The notes below the pieces were generated by a model, which had not been told where the DNA came from, made no database searches, and saw nothing but the letters and a program-made list of their open reading frames with translations. Both the position numbers and the translations under genes were made by a program. From the NCBI RefSeq assembly GCF_048771995.1, contig NC_133064.1, forward strand, positions 31,351,001 to 31,415,000: DNA of 64,000 nt, written 5' to 3'. Positions 21,188-31,279 of the stretch are shown here, one piece after another (the first letter of the stretch is position 1; each line of letters starts with the position of its first letter). The DNA comes from Taeniopygia guttata. Taxonomy: Eukaryota; Chordata; Aves; Passeriformes; Estrildidae.

Positions 21188-22675
21188 ATGGACAGCGTCG
21201 CATGGGTCGTAAGTATGAGGCAATGGAATATCGCGTTTAAGCTCAAGGACTTTTATCTTGCTATAGCAAGGCTGCCTGGGCTTGGAGCAGCCGAATGCTC
21301 AGTGGATGCTATGCATCCGGGGATATGGGAACAGTGTACAGCCACGCTAGCCGGGGAAGAAAAATCCTCAGACAGTAGCAAGAGCTTTACGGCACGCAGC
21401 AAGGTAAAAAAGACCCCGCGCAAAGCAATAGAAAAGCAGGAGACGCGGAGTGCAGCACATATGTGTTTTTTAGTCAGACCCGAGCTCGGGGGGGGGGCGA
21501 AAGCGCAGACCGTCCCTGAGGAGGGTCCACCCGAGACCAGAGACCCGGGAAGGCTCAGCGCGACAACCCCTTCCCCGGATCAGAGCGCAGCCCAGCCCCG
21601 CCGCGGAGCTGAGCCCAGCCCAGCCCGGCAGAGGCAGCGCTGCCGCCGGAGAGGCGCGTTTCGAGCGGCGCGGCCCCGATCCCGCCGGGAATCGGACCCA
21701 CCCGCGGCTCCGTGCCGCTTCCCCGCCGGCACGCCGAGCGGAGCGGCGCCGAACCCCGCCGCAGAAGCCCCCCGGGACACCCCCGCCGCGAAAAACCCCC
21801 GGGAAACCCCCGCCGCAAAAAAGCCCCGAAAAGCCGCGGCTTGCCGACACGTCCCGCCGCCGCCGCCGGTCAAAAGTCCGCTGCCGGAGGCGCAGCCGCG
21901 CGCGGGGCGCTTTTCGCGGGAGCTAGCGAGAAAAGCCCGGGGCGCGGGGGCCGCAGCCCGAAAAAGCACAGCCGCGTGGCCACGCTGCCGCCTTAAACAT
22001 GGCGCCGGGAGCGGCAGAGAGGGGCGGGGCCCGGGCGGTCCCGGCGCGAAAACTCGGACACCGCGCGACTTCAAGAGCGCGCGCGCGCGGGAGAAAGGGG
22101 CGGAGAGCGGCTCGGGGCACAGAGCCAATCAGCAGCCGCGCCAGGAGCCGCCACCATATAAGGCAAAAACCACCCCCCGCAGGGGGCGCGGCGAGCCGGG
22201 GGGGCGGGAACGGCCCCACCCCCGAGGGGGGGAGCGAGCCCGGGGCCGAACAAAACGGCGCGGGGCCCCGGAAGTACGCTGGCATTTCATTTCCGGCACG
22301 GAGCCTAGCAACAGCTCTACCGGCCCCACAGAGCCGGCGGGGGCCAGCCAAAACTCCGAAACAAAAGATACAGAACCAGCACAGTTTAAAACAAAACCGA
22401 ATAGAGTTCTAAGCCGCACCGAAAAGCGGTCACAATACCCCTTAGAACTGCAAAAAAAAAGGGCGTCTCGCCAAGGAATACGGGTCCTAGCCCCGGACAC
22501 ACGGGGGTGGGGGGGGGTGGGGGGGGGGGGGGAGTGGCGCGCGCGGGCGAACCCAGCCCCCCTCCCACCGCAAATAACGGCGCCTGTGCCGCAGAGTCAG
22601 CAAGAGACGCCCCCGATACGGGACCCCGGGGTAGCCCTGGCTATGAAAGTGGGGAGAAAGCCCCCGGGGATGTAG
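21188..22675 (+). CDS. gag: B2 Gag-like ORF, 495 aa
   Basis: Start chosen at the ATG of MDSVAWVV, which aligns with B1; the open frame extends upstream through the PBS. The first 90 residues are matrix-like and conserved with B1. Residues about 110-400 are extremely Pro/Ala/Arg-rich with short repeats such as AKKPRKAAA. No intact CCHC knuckle is seen, whereas B1 has a degenerate one. A G-run tract (22502-22532) falls near the end, and the frame stops at 22675, immediately before the pol deletion. No capsid homology is obvious from the sequence alone, so Gag identity rests on position and on B1. Confidence 0.65.
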   Translation: MDSVAWVVSMRQWNIAFKLKDFYLAIARLPGLGAAECSVDAMHPGIWEQCTATLAGEEKSSDSSKSFTARSKVKKTPRKAIEKQETRSAAHMCFLVRPELGGGAKAQTVPEEGPPETRDPGRLSATTPSPDQSAAQPRRGAEPSPARQRQRCRRRGAFRAARPRSRRESDPPAAPCRFPAGTPSGAAPNPAAEAPRDTPAAKNPRETPAAKKPRKAAACRHVPPPPPVKSPLPEAQPRAGRFSRELARKARGAGAAARKSTAAWPRCRLKHGAGSGREGRGPGGPGAKTRTPRDFKSARAREKGAESGSGHRANQQPRQEPPPYKAKTTPRRGRGEPGGRERPHPRGGERARGRTKRRGAPEVRWHFISGTEPSNSSTGPTEPAGASQNSETKDTEPAQFKTKPNRVLSRTEKRSQYPLELQKKRASRQGIRVLAPDTRGWGGVGGGGEWRARANPAPLPPQITAPVPQSQQETPPIRDPGVALAMKVGRKPPGM

Positions 22676-23052
22676 GGGACGTGCTGCCTCTGTGGCAGTC
22701 GGAACCCCCATGTGGTGAGACCATGAGAGCCACTGCTGCACACCACTGCTACCAACTGAACCTGACCCTCAAAACAAAACTAATGAGAAGCTATGAGTTC
22801 TGTTTGCAGGGCACGCTTGTGAACCATCCCAGTGACACACACACCCCTGCTCCAGAAAGAGATGACAGACCACCAAACTGCCAAACAACACCTAAGAATC
22901 CCACGGTGGTGAGATCCAAACATGCACAGTGTCTTTCTTCATGCAGCCCTATTAATTTTACTATGATATTAAACCCCCTTTTCTACGAAAGCAATGCTTT
23001 AGATACCCCCTTCAATTACTCCACAGCCAATATCCCCCACCAGTGCAAGTGA
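22676..23052 (+). pseudogene. env: B2 env leader / SU remnant
   Basis: A frame covering 22790-23052 matches the B1 env leader, then jumps across a deletion (B1 keeps about 160 more bases) to an Asn/Pro/Thr-rich SU scrap. It stops at 23050 and lies in a different frame from TM. Confidence 0.6.
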
Positions 23053-23138
23053 AACACTCCCCACAAAAGACCAATAAGTAAATAATCCCATCCACATTTA
23101 AAATGTAAATTTGCCAAAAACCCAGAGTAAATCCTTAT

Positions 23139-23825
23139 ATGTTCCTTGCCAAGTTTAATAACTCTATCAATTTCTGTGCTCAAATTCTAATTGTTTCTAA
23201 GGTCCTGCATCACTCAGACGAAAAAATATACCATCTTCTCGAAGAACCTAACAAACTCCACAAAAAGAAAATCATCACAGGTATAACTATCGCGATGCTG
23301 CTCGGCCTGGGAGCAGCTGGCACCGCCACGGGCGTCTCAGCCATCGCAACCCAGCAACACGGACTCTCCCAGCTGCAAATGACCATCGACGAAGACCTGC
23401 AGAGGATCGAGAAATCCATCTCCTATCTAAAGAAATCAGTCTCTTCGCTTTCAGAAGTAGTTTTACAAAATAAGCGAGGACTTGACCTTTTGTTTATGCA
23501 GCAGGGGGGATTGTGTGCGGCGTTGAAGGAGGAATGCTGCTTTTATGCAGATCATACAGGAGTCGTTAAAGACTCCATGGCAGAACTCCGAGACAGACTG
23601 GCTCAGAGAAAGAGAGACAGGGAGACCCAGCAGAGCTGGTTTGAATCCTGGTTCAATCAATCACCTTGGCTCACCACTTTAATTTCTGCCCTGGTAGGTC
23701 CACTGGCAATACTGCTTTTGGCTATTACCATAGGACCATGCCTGCTAAACAAACTAGTCTCGTTTGTTCAAGCCCGTCTGGAAAGGGCAAACATTCTGTT
23801 CATAGGCCACCAACAAATGCTATAA
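23139..23825 (+). CDS. env: Gamma-type envelope TM subunit, 228 aa
   Basis: Contains a hydrophobic Gly/Ala-rich fusion-peptide-like region (about residues 47-70), a heptad coiled coil (about 72-115), an immunosuppressive-domain-like LQNKRGLDLLF segment and a C-x6-CC motif (CAALKEECC, about 23517-23543), which is typical of gammaretroviral TM. A 22-residue membrane anchor (about residues 180-202) and a short tail follow. No complete SU is linked in frame; a start inside the old SU (MFLAKF) would leave it without a clear signal peptide. It may be a passenger of the deletion derivative rather than a working envelope. Confidence 0.8.
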   Translation: MFLAKFNNSINFCAQILIVSKVLHHSDEKIYHLLEEPNKLHKKKIITGITIAMLLGLGAAGTATGVSAIATQQHGLSQLQMTIDEDLQRIEKSISYLKKSVSSLSEVVLQNKRGLDLLFMQQGGLCAALKEECCFYADHTGVVKDSMAELRDRLAQRKRDRETQQSWFESWFNQSPWLTTLISALVGPLAILLLAITIGPCLLNKLVSFVQARLERANILFIGHQQML

Positions 23826-23994
23826 ACCAAAAAACTGCAAACACAGTCAGTAGCTAAAGCCTTCAGCACCTGCCTTAAAAAATCTACCCTAATCTACTAA
23901 ACCACCCTTTCCTTAACAAGTTACAAGTCTGTACCTCACTCCAATGCCTCTATCTACAACTACCTCATTTTATATGTGATAAGGAGGGGGGAGA

Positions 23995-24349
23995 TGTGGT
24001 AGATAGGGACAGGCGGAGCGGAAGATCACCGGGATGTCACGGAAAGACAGACCCCTTCCCCCCTCTCTCTTCCCCACTTATCTAGTTAACCCCAAGAGTC
24101 CCAGAAGAATGTAGCCACACCTGTTCTGGTAAATTTCCACTACCCACTGTCCCTGAAACCCCCAGCCCCCCTCTGACGTAGCAAAGACCCCTAGACCTAT
24201 TTAAACCCATGAGATAAGATAATAAACGCTTTCGACCGTCCACCAAATTGGTGCCAGCGTGTGTCGTTAGTCCGAGTAGCCCGGGTGAAGCCGGGCTGCC
24301 GTGCTGTCTTCTTGTAACCAGGTCGCCGTTGTCTTTTATAAAGGCAACA
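23995..24349 (+). mobile_element. 3' LTR of B2
   Basis: Reads as identical to 20710-21064. It is preceded by a clear PPT (aaggaggggggaga, 23981-23994). Confidence 0.95.
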
Positions 24350-24355
24350 CGGTGG

Positions 24356-25351
24356 GGGGTTTTGGGGCTCTGCAGCCAGAGGCATTGGTTGCGGCGCCGC
24401 GGCGGGGTGGGGGGGTGGGGACGCCGGGTTTGCGTCTGCCGGGGGGGCCGGCCACGAGTCCAGGAGGCGGGGGGGCGGCAGAGGCACGGCGCTGGGTCCC
24501 GGGGCATCTCCAGGAAACGCGGGCGGTGCCGCGTTCGCGGCCATGGGGGCAGGGTCCGGGCGGCTCAGGGGGAAAGAGGTGGAAGCAGGGGCAGGGTCTG
24601 GGCTGTGCGGGAGGGAGGGCGTGGCCGCGGGAGTGGGGGCCGCCCGCCCCGGAGCCGCGGTATGGCCGGCGTGGTCGCCAGGCCAGGGGGTTTCCGGGCG
24701 GCTCGGCGGGGCGGCCGCAGCGGCGAGCGCATACAGTGCCTGCAAAATAGCAGCCGATGATTGAGATTGTGCCTGCAAAATAGCCATTGTTTTATTTTGT
24801 AGAAGTTCGGCTATAGTAGCCACCATAGCCGGGACAGGCAATGCTGGGGGGCCGGGCGGGGGGGAGGCGGGGCCCGCGGAGTGGGTCGGGGGGGAAGACG
24901 TGGCCGCAAGGGCGGGTTCCGTGCGGCTCGGGAGGGGAGGCGTGGCCGCGGCAGTGGGGGCCGCTCGCTCGGAAGCCACCGCATGGCCGGCGTGGTCGCC
25001 GGAGCCGGGGGTTTCGGGGCTTGGCGGGGACTGCGGGGCCGCGGCAGGGAGGGGTTTGGCTGTTATCAGCAGCTTTTGAGAAGCGCAGAGCTCTGCTAAC
25101 GCCCTATACGCAGAAAGTAGTCCGCAAGCGTAGGGATCCCGCCGTGAAATATCATTAAAAAGTCTATGTCCCACGGACTCCCAAAAGTCTCCACAAAACA
25201 CAGCAGAGCGCTCAGCATTCAGAAAATTAAATATGATCCATTCTAGGAGGTTTTGTAGCTCTTTCTTAGACAAGGTACTGTTATGGCTACGTAAAAGGTG
25301 GTTAAGTTGCTTATAGAGATCTCGATCAGAGGCAGAGTGGGATTGTCCCAT
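24356..25351 (-). CDS. gag: Element E Gag, 5' part (interrupted by B2)
   Basis: The frame opens at 25372, but the ATG at 25351 gives MGQSHSAS, a myristoylation-type N-terminus. Residues 1-110 resemble an ERVK matrix domain (helical, with Trp/Cys positions). A long Pro/Ala/Thr-rich linker follows, with repeated GDHAGH units and an Ala run. It enters the B2 LTR at 24349 and stops there artificially; the downstream half is 20703-19729. Confidence 0.78.
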
Positions 25352-25873
25352 TTTTAAACCAGTGTGGCTCACCTCGGTGTCGCAGAAGCGGGGTCCTCTG
25401 TTGGGTTCCGACGTACACTCCAGTCGGTGCTTAGGACTGTCCGCGGGGGTCTCCTCAGAGCTCCGGGGTCGGGCGTCACTCAGGGACAGCTTCCGGTGCT
25501 CGGGAGCTCCAAACCCCCCTCAGAGCTTCAGCGCGGGCAGTGCAAAGCAGTGCTCGCCTGTGCTCTGTGCACGTGGCGCGTGCCACGGCAATTCTCCTCA
25601 CAAAGCCTTAGGCCGCCGCCGAATTGCGGCGGTCGCCTGTGCTCGGAGATATAACGGGCAGAAATCCTCCAAGTCGCGGTACTCGAGGATTGCCTCGGCA
25701 ATTTTTAAAGAGCTCCTGCTTCGTCGCCGCCTAGCAGCAAAATGCCATGCTTGCGACAGTGATGGGGAGGAAATACCTGGTTATTTATTTACTGTCCATG
25801 GAAAGGTGTCCTACAGGTAGAAAAGCTGGAAAGGCATCCAGATGGGTGTGGTTGCAGGTCACCGTGGATTCGT
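25352..25873 (-). other. Element E 5' leader, non-coding
   Basis: About 520 bases between PBS and gag start. I see no long minus-strand frame. Packaging or dimerisation signals are expected here but cannot be seen by eye. Confidence 0.6.
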
Positions 25874-25891
25874 ATCCAAAGTTGGGCGCCA
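25874..25891 (-). promoter_or_regulatory. Primer-binding site, Lys-like (element E)
   Basis: The reverse complement reads tggcgcccaactttggat: the first 11 bases match a Lys(1,2) PBS and the rest has diverged. Three bases separate it from the LTR. Confidence 0.65.
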
Positions 25892-25894
25892 GTC

Positions 25895-26383
25895 TGTAAA
25901 GACGTTTGGAGGGGGTTCCACGGACGGACATAAGCGAGATCTCTGTTGGTTGCTCTTGGGGGATGAGGTTTATTCAGGATGCAGAAAGGCCCTGCCTCGT
26001 GCTGTGTAGCAGCACGTGGCTGGGCCTGAGGTGATGGGGGAGGGGAGAGACAAAGGGGGGAGCAGGGACTCCCGGGGGAAGTTCCAGGAGGAGAGGGGAA
26101 GATCCAAGAGGGCGTCCAGCCCCCCCGGAGACCCCTTATCAAGGGGGGCTCCAAGGTGGGCTGGAACAGGACCTGGGCCAATGGGGTTACAGACACTTGA
26201 TGGTTCAGGGGAGGGTTACAGGTGTGGGGTGAACCATACATTCTGGGGGGTGAGATGGAACAGTCCATTTGGCTTTTGGACCCCTCTGTAAGTGAGGGTT
26301 ATTGTCCAGCCAGTAGGGGGCGTTATATTCGTCCTGGCTGTACTATTGTGGTTCTCAATCATATTTATCTACCCTTCCCAACA
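25895..26383 (-). mobile_element. 5' LTR of element E (489 bp)
   Basis: Pairs with 18762-19250 at equal length. I see about three substitutions. Confidence 0.93.
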
Positions 26384-26389
26384 TGCCAC

Positions 26390-26860
26390 AGGTTGCAACT
26401 CCCAATGTGATGGCCACATGGTCTTAGGTATTACCGTGATGTCTGCACCTGTGTCCAGAACCCCTTTCACATGAAGGTGCTCTGACCCATGGGCTAGGTT
26501 GCATGCCATCATGGGTTTATCCTTTCCCACCACCTCTGCCCAGTAGACTTCTGGTGATTTTCCTTCTACTGTATTTCTACTGGGATGGGAATGGCTTGGG
26601 CCAGAATTTTCCCTGTTTCTAGGTAAAATGGAGGGTGCGAGCAGTGTGCCAACAGCATAAGACTTGATATATTTCCCTTAGTAGTCATGGAAGCTACCTC
26701 AATCTCTGAAGGTGTGTGTGCTGTATCTCCAGTGACAAAATACTCACTGTCCGGTTCCATTTGATACACCTTCAGGTCCTGTGAGCTGTTTTACAGGTCC
26801 ACTATAATGACTTCCCAATTAGTGGATCTGAAATGAAACCCTTTGGCAGTCACTAGGCGA
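26390..26860 (-). pseudogene. pro: Element C protease, N-terminal part with active site
   Basis: The reverse strand of 26403-26460 encodes LDTGADITVIP, an intact aspartic protease active site. Upstream (26769-26566) is a frame of the kind that precedes protease in ERVK pro, possibly dUTPase-derived, but the dUTPase motifs are not clear. Stops occur between the blocks. Element E interrupts it just after the active site. Confidence 0.75.
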
Positions 26861-26867
26861 CGTCGGC

Positions 26868-28770
26868 CTAGCGGCTTCCAGACCTCGTTAGTTGTACATT
26901 TGACATTTTTATTTTTCTGCCCCCCCCCCCCCCATGAGTCCTGTCCTCCCCCTTATTTGTTAAGAGAGAAGTGTTTTCCCGTGTGGGTCCCACTATATTT
27001 ATATCTTTGTGCACAGTTGTATTAGCAGCGGGCATGCGCTGTACAGTCCGTTTTTTTGTTTGTTGAACTGTCTCTGGTTCTGGTTTTGAGGAGAGTTTCT
27101 GGCGAAGTGTCCTGGTTTCTTGCAACGGAGGCAGATGATGTGCTGCAGCTGGTCTGATGACATTGATTGCCTCCTTGGACTTGGTGCAGCAGTAGCAGCA
27201 GGCTGTAGTTGTGCAGATGCAGTATTTCTGTCAGGGGTATTGAACAGCTCTGCTCTCCTGGTACATGCATCAATCATATGAGTGAGGCTAGGTGATGGGT
27301 CGAGAGGAAGGCTGAGGATAATTCTGCGGCAGGTCTCGTTTGCATTCCTCTGAGCCATCTCTTTAATCAGCTCTGTCTGCACCATAGGGTCTTGCACCTG
27401 CTTTCCGACTTGTGTTCTCAAGCGATCCACAAACTGCAAAAAACTCTCTGAAGGAAACTGTTTAATGTTAAGATAGCTGCCCTTAGCCTCATTTATTGTT
27501 AATTGATAAAATGCTTTTTCTGTAGCATTACAGATTTTATCTAAAACCGACTAGATAGCACTCGAGTTTGTTTTTCTGGACAATGCCAGTCACCTGTGCC
27601 GCATAAATGATCTATTGTAATAGGGTTGCCATTATTATCGTTGGCCTCACTGGGTGTTTGTTGTATTTCTTGTAAAACTGCTGTTAAAGCCAACTTCCAT
27701 CTATTTTCCCATATCTCATATTCAGAAGGTCTTAGTAAACATTTAAATAAATCAGTAATATCTTTCGGTACCATCTCATTTTAATTAAAGGTTGCTCTTA
27801 TCATCCCTTTGAAAATCTCACTTGATCTCCCAAATTCTCTCTGTATTTTACAAATCTCTGTTTTGTCTCTATATGGTAGTGGTTGGTATGTTCTGGTAAT
27901 GTTTCTCCTACCTAGGTATACAACCGGTGCTACAGATGGTATGGATTCATTTCCAATGTCCATAGAGGCAGGGGTGTTTTCCCCCCACACCCCTTGAGCC
28001 TTGAGTCCCAGTGAGAAGCAGCTCACCCCCCCCCCTCCTCCCCCCGGGCTGCAGGTGCCATGGGGGAAACCCGCACGCTGCCGGTGCTTTGGGCTGGGCT
28101 GCCCTGCCCTCCCCCCGCATCGTCTGTCTGGGATGGGAGCTGTGCTGGGGCTAGCCCCGCCCTCATTTCCGTGGCAACCCGGAGGCTGGACGGGATTGGG
28201 GGAGGGGGGGGGCTGGGGGGAGGAAAGGATTGTGAGGAGAAGGGAAAAGCACATGGCTGGCGCCATTATGCTGCCGCGTGTTCCCTGCTGGAGTCAGAGA
28301 CCCTGCCACCGCACCAGGGCTCTGGGAAGAGAACCTTTCACTTTTGAAGAAGTCCAGACTATATTTCTCAGAAGAACCAGGTGTTGCAGGGGGGTACAGG
28401 GTGGGTAAGGTGATATCAGGGCTGGGGTATCGAGGGGGTGGAAAAAAGCGGTTAGTCGGATGGTTAGTCGGACTGTTAGTCTGTTTCTGTATGCTTTTTT
28501 CTGCTTCTAAAATCTGTTTTCGAGCTTGTAAAAATATCTGAATAAATAGAGAAGCTTTATGTTCACCATTTTCAAATTTTAAAGTTAATATCTGTCCAAT
28601 TTTGTCCCAAAATGAGATTGAATTCATTTCCTGCACAGTAAAATTTGGTATTTCTTTTGTTAGCCAGCATACAAAATGCAGTAGAAGCTTATTTGGGAAT
28701 GTAACATTGGTTAAAATATTGTTAAGGTGTTTTAGTGTTCCCTTTTGTTCACCGATACTTTTGCACCCAT
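26868..28770 (-). pseudogene. gag: Element C gag (MA-CA-NC), broken
   Basis: MA and a Pro-rich linker lie at about 28636-28163 and 28266-27781; capsid frames follow at 27774-27541 and 27439 downward. The latter shows a major-homology-like FVDRL segment and ends with a zinc knuckle CLRCKKPGHFARNS (near 27110-27070), in which the last Cys is Ser, so it is degenerate. Frameshifts and stops separate the blocks. The plus strand of 28001-28250 is C/G-homopolymer-rich. Confidence 0.78.
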
Positions 28771-29309
28771 GTTTTTAATCGTATCGGTGGACTCTCCTCC
28801 ACCAGACTCTTACACAGCACTATTTTTCGAATTCCCCGCTCTTACAGAGCACAGGAATCGGCATGGGGTGGGGTGGGGGCGGGGGGGTAGGGGGCGTGCC
28901 CACCCCGGGAATGCGGGCTCTCTCGGTCAGAGTGCCTCCGCTCTGCTACACAAGCACACCCGTTCCAAGCTGCGTGCACTGGCCCTAGCTTAGCCTTGCA
29001 GGCAGCTTCCCACAGTCACTATGGTAACCCCCTCCCAGCCAGACTCGGTCCCGGGAAAACGCGATCAAAAGGGGTTCTTACCAATCCTGTGAACCATGGG
29101 GTCGTCCGTTAAATCGTCTGGGGTCTCCACTCCAGCCGGCTCGCCTGGGGTGCTCAGACTAGGTCCCGACTTTTCCCTGTCACTCAAAGCCTTTAAAGGA
29201 AGCTGGAGCAACAAGGTAGTTGACTTCCCCAAAGAGCTTTTGAGATCCCTTAAAATAAGGGCTCCAGCTCCTTGCGTAGGCTTTTAGCAAATCCACATTG
29301 TGGGCCAAC
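28771..29309 (-). other. Element C 5' leader with degenerate Lys-like PBS
   Basis: Non-coding leader. Near the LTR, the reverse complement of 29291-29308 reads ttggcccacaatgtggat, which resembles a Lys-type PBS with a deletion and substitutions. Confidence 0.55.
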
Positions 29310-29645
29310 TGATGCTTCTACCCTCTCAGCCCCTAAACTATTAGGCTAGCCCAGAGATACAAGGCCTTGAGGGGAGGAACATCAGGAGATGGGCAAAGAT
29401 TCAAAAGAGGCTCTCACCCCGATGTAGTTGTCCAGCTTCTTTATTCAATGAGATCCGGGGAGAAAGAACGGGGGAAAGAGGGTGAACAGGAAGGGTCAGG
29501 TGTTTATCTAGGCTCTGGACAGGGAGAGCTTCTCTGGCTCTCTGCCAACCCCGTCAGGGCAGGAAGGAGGGGACCAGGCTTATCTGATCAGGGTCACAGG
29601 GGTCCGAGGAAATGGGGAAAAGAATAGCTCGAGTGCACTTTAACA
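29310..29645 (-). mobile_element. 5' LTR of element C (336 bp)
   Basis: Same length as 12635-12970, diverged at roughly 20 sites. The right flank gatgcc is the target duplication. Confidence 0.9.
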
Positions 29646-29809
29646 GATGCCGTGACCAACCTGAAAGGCATCGAGTGGGTGGATCATTGAGTGATGACTC
29701 GGATGCAGACAACGCGAGTGATCACTCTGATGATTCCTCCATGAATGGATAGTGAACCTTGTTCATTTTTCTTTTCCTTTTTTCTTTTTTTAAACTGAGA
29801 AGGGTGAGA
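29646..29809 (+). pseudogene. Element G pol 3' tail and PPT
   Basis: Continues element G after the C insertion: an acidic Ser/Asp-rich C-terminal frame (DDSDADNASD), then a T-rich spacer and PPT gagaagggtgaga. No env lies between integrase and LTR. Confidence 0.65.
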
Positions 29810-30085
29810 TGTCGCCCTGATTCTTAAGATTTTCTAAAGCCTTCTGAGTTTACATTCTTGTAGAGAACTTTCTCACAAAACTTTCTGCAAACAACCTATT
29901 GTTTTGCATTCCTTCATAGAGGCGAAGAAATTTGATGTACTGGTAGTTTGTCCAGTGTCGTTGGAGAGGTGGCACGTTCACCCTCCAATCCACTGTCACC
30001 TTTGGAAAAGTATAAATGTTTGAGTCAGAAATAAAACTTCCTCTTTTTTACCTTTGCAATAGCAGCAGCTCGCGTCGGGCTTTCA
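29810..30085 (+). mobile_element. 3' LTR of element G (276 bp)
   Basis: tgtcgccctg to gggctttca, with a TATA-like tataaatg (about 30011) and aataaaac (about 30032). The 5' LTR is not in the window. Confidence 0.7.
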
Positions 30086-30434
30086 CGTGTCGTATAGTGA
30101 CAGTAGGGGGGATGGGGAGTCCAGATCGGGCAAGGTGCGGTCGTGCGAACCCCTGACTCTGAGGCTATCTCTAGGGAAGAGGGATAGCCAAACCTTGGGG
30201 AGATGGAAGGGGTCAGGGTTGGGCCCTACACGGATCCGTTATTCTCTGGCAACAGGAATCCACTTTGTGTAAGTCTAAGAGGTTTGCTAATGTTTCCTTC
30301 CTCTGTCCAATAAAAGAAAAGGGAAATGTACGGAGTGTTGAACCTAAGTCAGTGGGGAAACTTAGGGGTGTCAGTATTTAAGGTTCTGGGGTGTTGAATA
30401 AAATCTTACACAGTCCAGGTGGGTGAGACACAAG
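30086..30434. other. Unassigned spacer
   Basis: No coding frame or known LTR is recognised. There are two AATAAA motifs (about 30308 and 30398), so part may be an eroded LTR or leader. Confidence 0.4.
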
Positions 30435-31250
30435 AACCAAAAACTAGGAGGAGAGCAAGATGAAGCTGGGAAATGGCAACTTCCTGATGGGAGGCAATTA
30501 CTTAATAAAACGCTTACTAGGAAAATATTAGAAAACATGCATCAGAAAACCCACTGGCGTACCCAGGCTTTGTGTGATCATTTTGTTGCATTTCAGACTA
30601 GCAAAAGTTTAGTAGAAGTAGTTCGGCTAAGGCTTAGAATTCTTAGTAGGCCATAGGCTGTGTGTTGTTAGAAACAGTTGTTAGGTAAGGGCAGTACGGA
30701 ATACTGGAGAGGTAGGAACTTATCTCAGAATACATTCCAAGAGTAGGCTGTGGTAGAACATGTCATTATTCACAAGATGGATAGGTAGATCTTGGGGGAA
30801 TATATTGTTTTTACCTAACAGAGTGAAGAGAATTTATGATCATAAAAAATGTTCAATTTAAACAAGGATTAATTTGTAAATAAATGATTGTTGGAGTGTA
30901 ACATCGACAAATATGTGTTGAATTAAGCAACCGTTGATATAGACTCTATATAAACGCAATGATTTGTTAGCTCGGGGGGCTCTGACTTTGGACATTAGTC
31001 CTCAGGCTCCCAGGGCCCTCAATAAAGCACCGCATAAAACGACTTCGGTTGTTTTGTGTTCTCTTTACGGGCAACAGTTTCTTTTTAAGGAACTCTGGGT
31101 GCATTGGGCTTTTTGGAGTAGCAAAGCAAGTAACTGAAAGATGCATACTTGCCAAAGGATAAATAAAAAGGTGATGAGAAAAACAACATTAGGAGGTCGT
31201 GAGTTAGCTCTTCGACCATTTCAAAGTATCCAAGTAGAAGTTTAGATTTG
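30435..31250 (+). pseudogene. pol: Gamma-type integrase N-terminal fragment, split by an LTR
   Basis: 30435-30593 encodes the RNase H-integrase linker and the His pair of the HHCC domain (HQKTHW), matching the same part of provirus H pol. 31077-31250 continues with a VAKQVTERC segment and reads into the first core strand (FQSIQVEV), with Glu where Asp is expected. Sequence to the right is Gag, so this scrap belongs to a different element from H2. Confidence 0.7.
30594..31076 (+). mobile_element. Solo LTR in integrase fragment (483 bp)
   Basis: Ends are tgttgc and gcaaca, a perfect 6-bp inverted pair. TATA (tatataaacg, about 30948) and aataaa (31021) are forward. The host integrase frame resumes on the right. 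No clean target duplication. Confidence 0.65.
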
Positions 31251-31279
31251 TTGGGCTGTAAAATTTATTCATAAATTCA

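Larger units (their letters stand above)
20710..24349 (+). mobile_element. Element B2: recent LTR-gag-env-LTR element without pol
   Basis: Two 355-bp LTRs that read as identical, a 6-bp target duplication cggtgg (20704-20709 and 24350-24355), a Phe PBS, one GC-rich gag, a shortened SU and an apparently whole TM. All of pol is missing. It sits inside the gag of element E, so it is the youngest layer here. Movement would need RT and integrase from a relative. Confidence 0.95.
18762..26383 (-). mobile_element. Element E: non-autonomous ERVK-like provirus
   Basis: Flanked by a perfect 6-bp target duplication tgccac (18756-18761 and 26384-26389) inside the protease of C. Two 489-bp LTRs differ at about three positions by eye. 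Internal order on the minus strand: Lys-like PBS, gag, then directly an integrase C-terminus and an env remnant; protease, RT, RNase H and the integrase core are missing. Element B2 is inserted in gag. Confidence 0.92.
12635..29645 (-). mobile_element. Element C: ERVK (alpha/beta) provirus split by nested insertions
   Basis: Read right to left: 5' LTR 29645-29310, Lys-like degenerate PBS, gag (about 28770-26870), pro, RT, RNase H, integrase, env and 3' LTR 12970-12635. The target site reads gaagcc on the left (12629-12634) and gatgcc on the right (29646-29651), a 6-bp duplication with one mismatch. The two 336-bp LTRs differ at roughly 20 positions by eye, so it is clearly older than the elements inside it. 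Insertions: an LTR at 13506-14010, an A LTR at 15950-16866 and element E at 18762-26383. Confidence 0.88.

Noticed and set aside
24248..25158. Plus-strand Gly/Arg-rich frames across element E gag
   Set aside because: Antisense shadows of the Pro/Ala-rich Gag linker.
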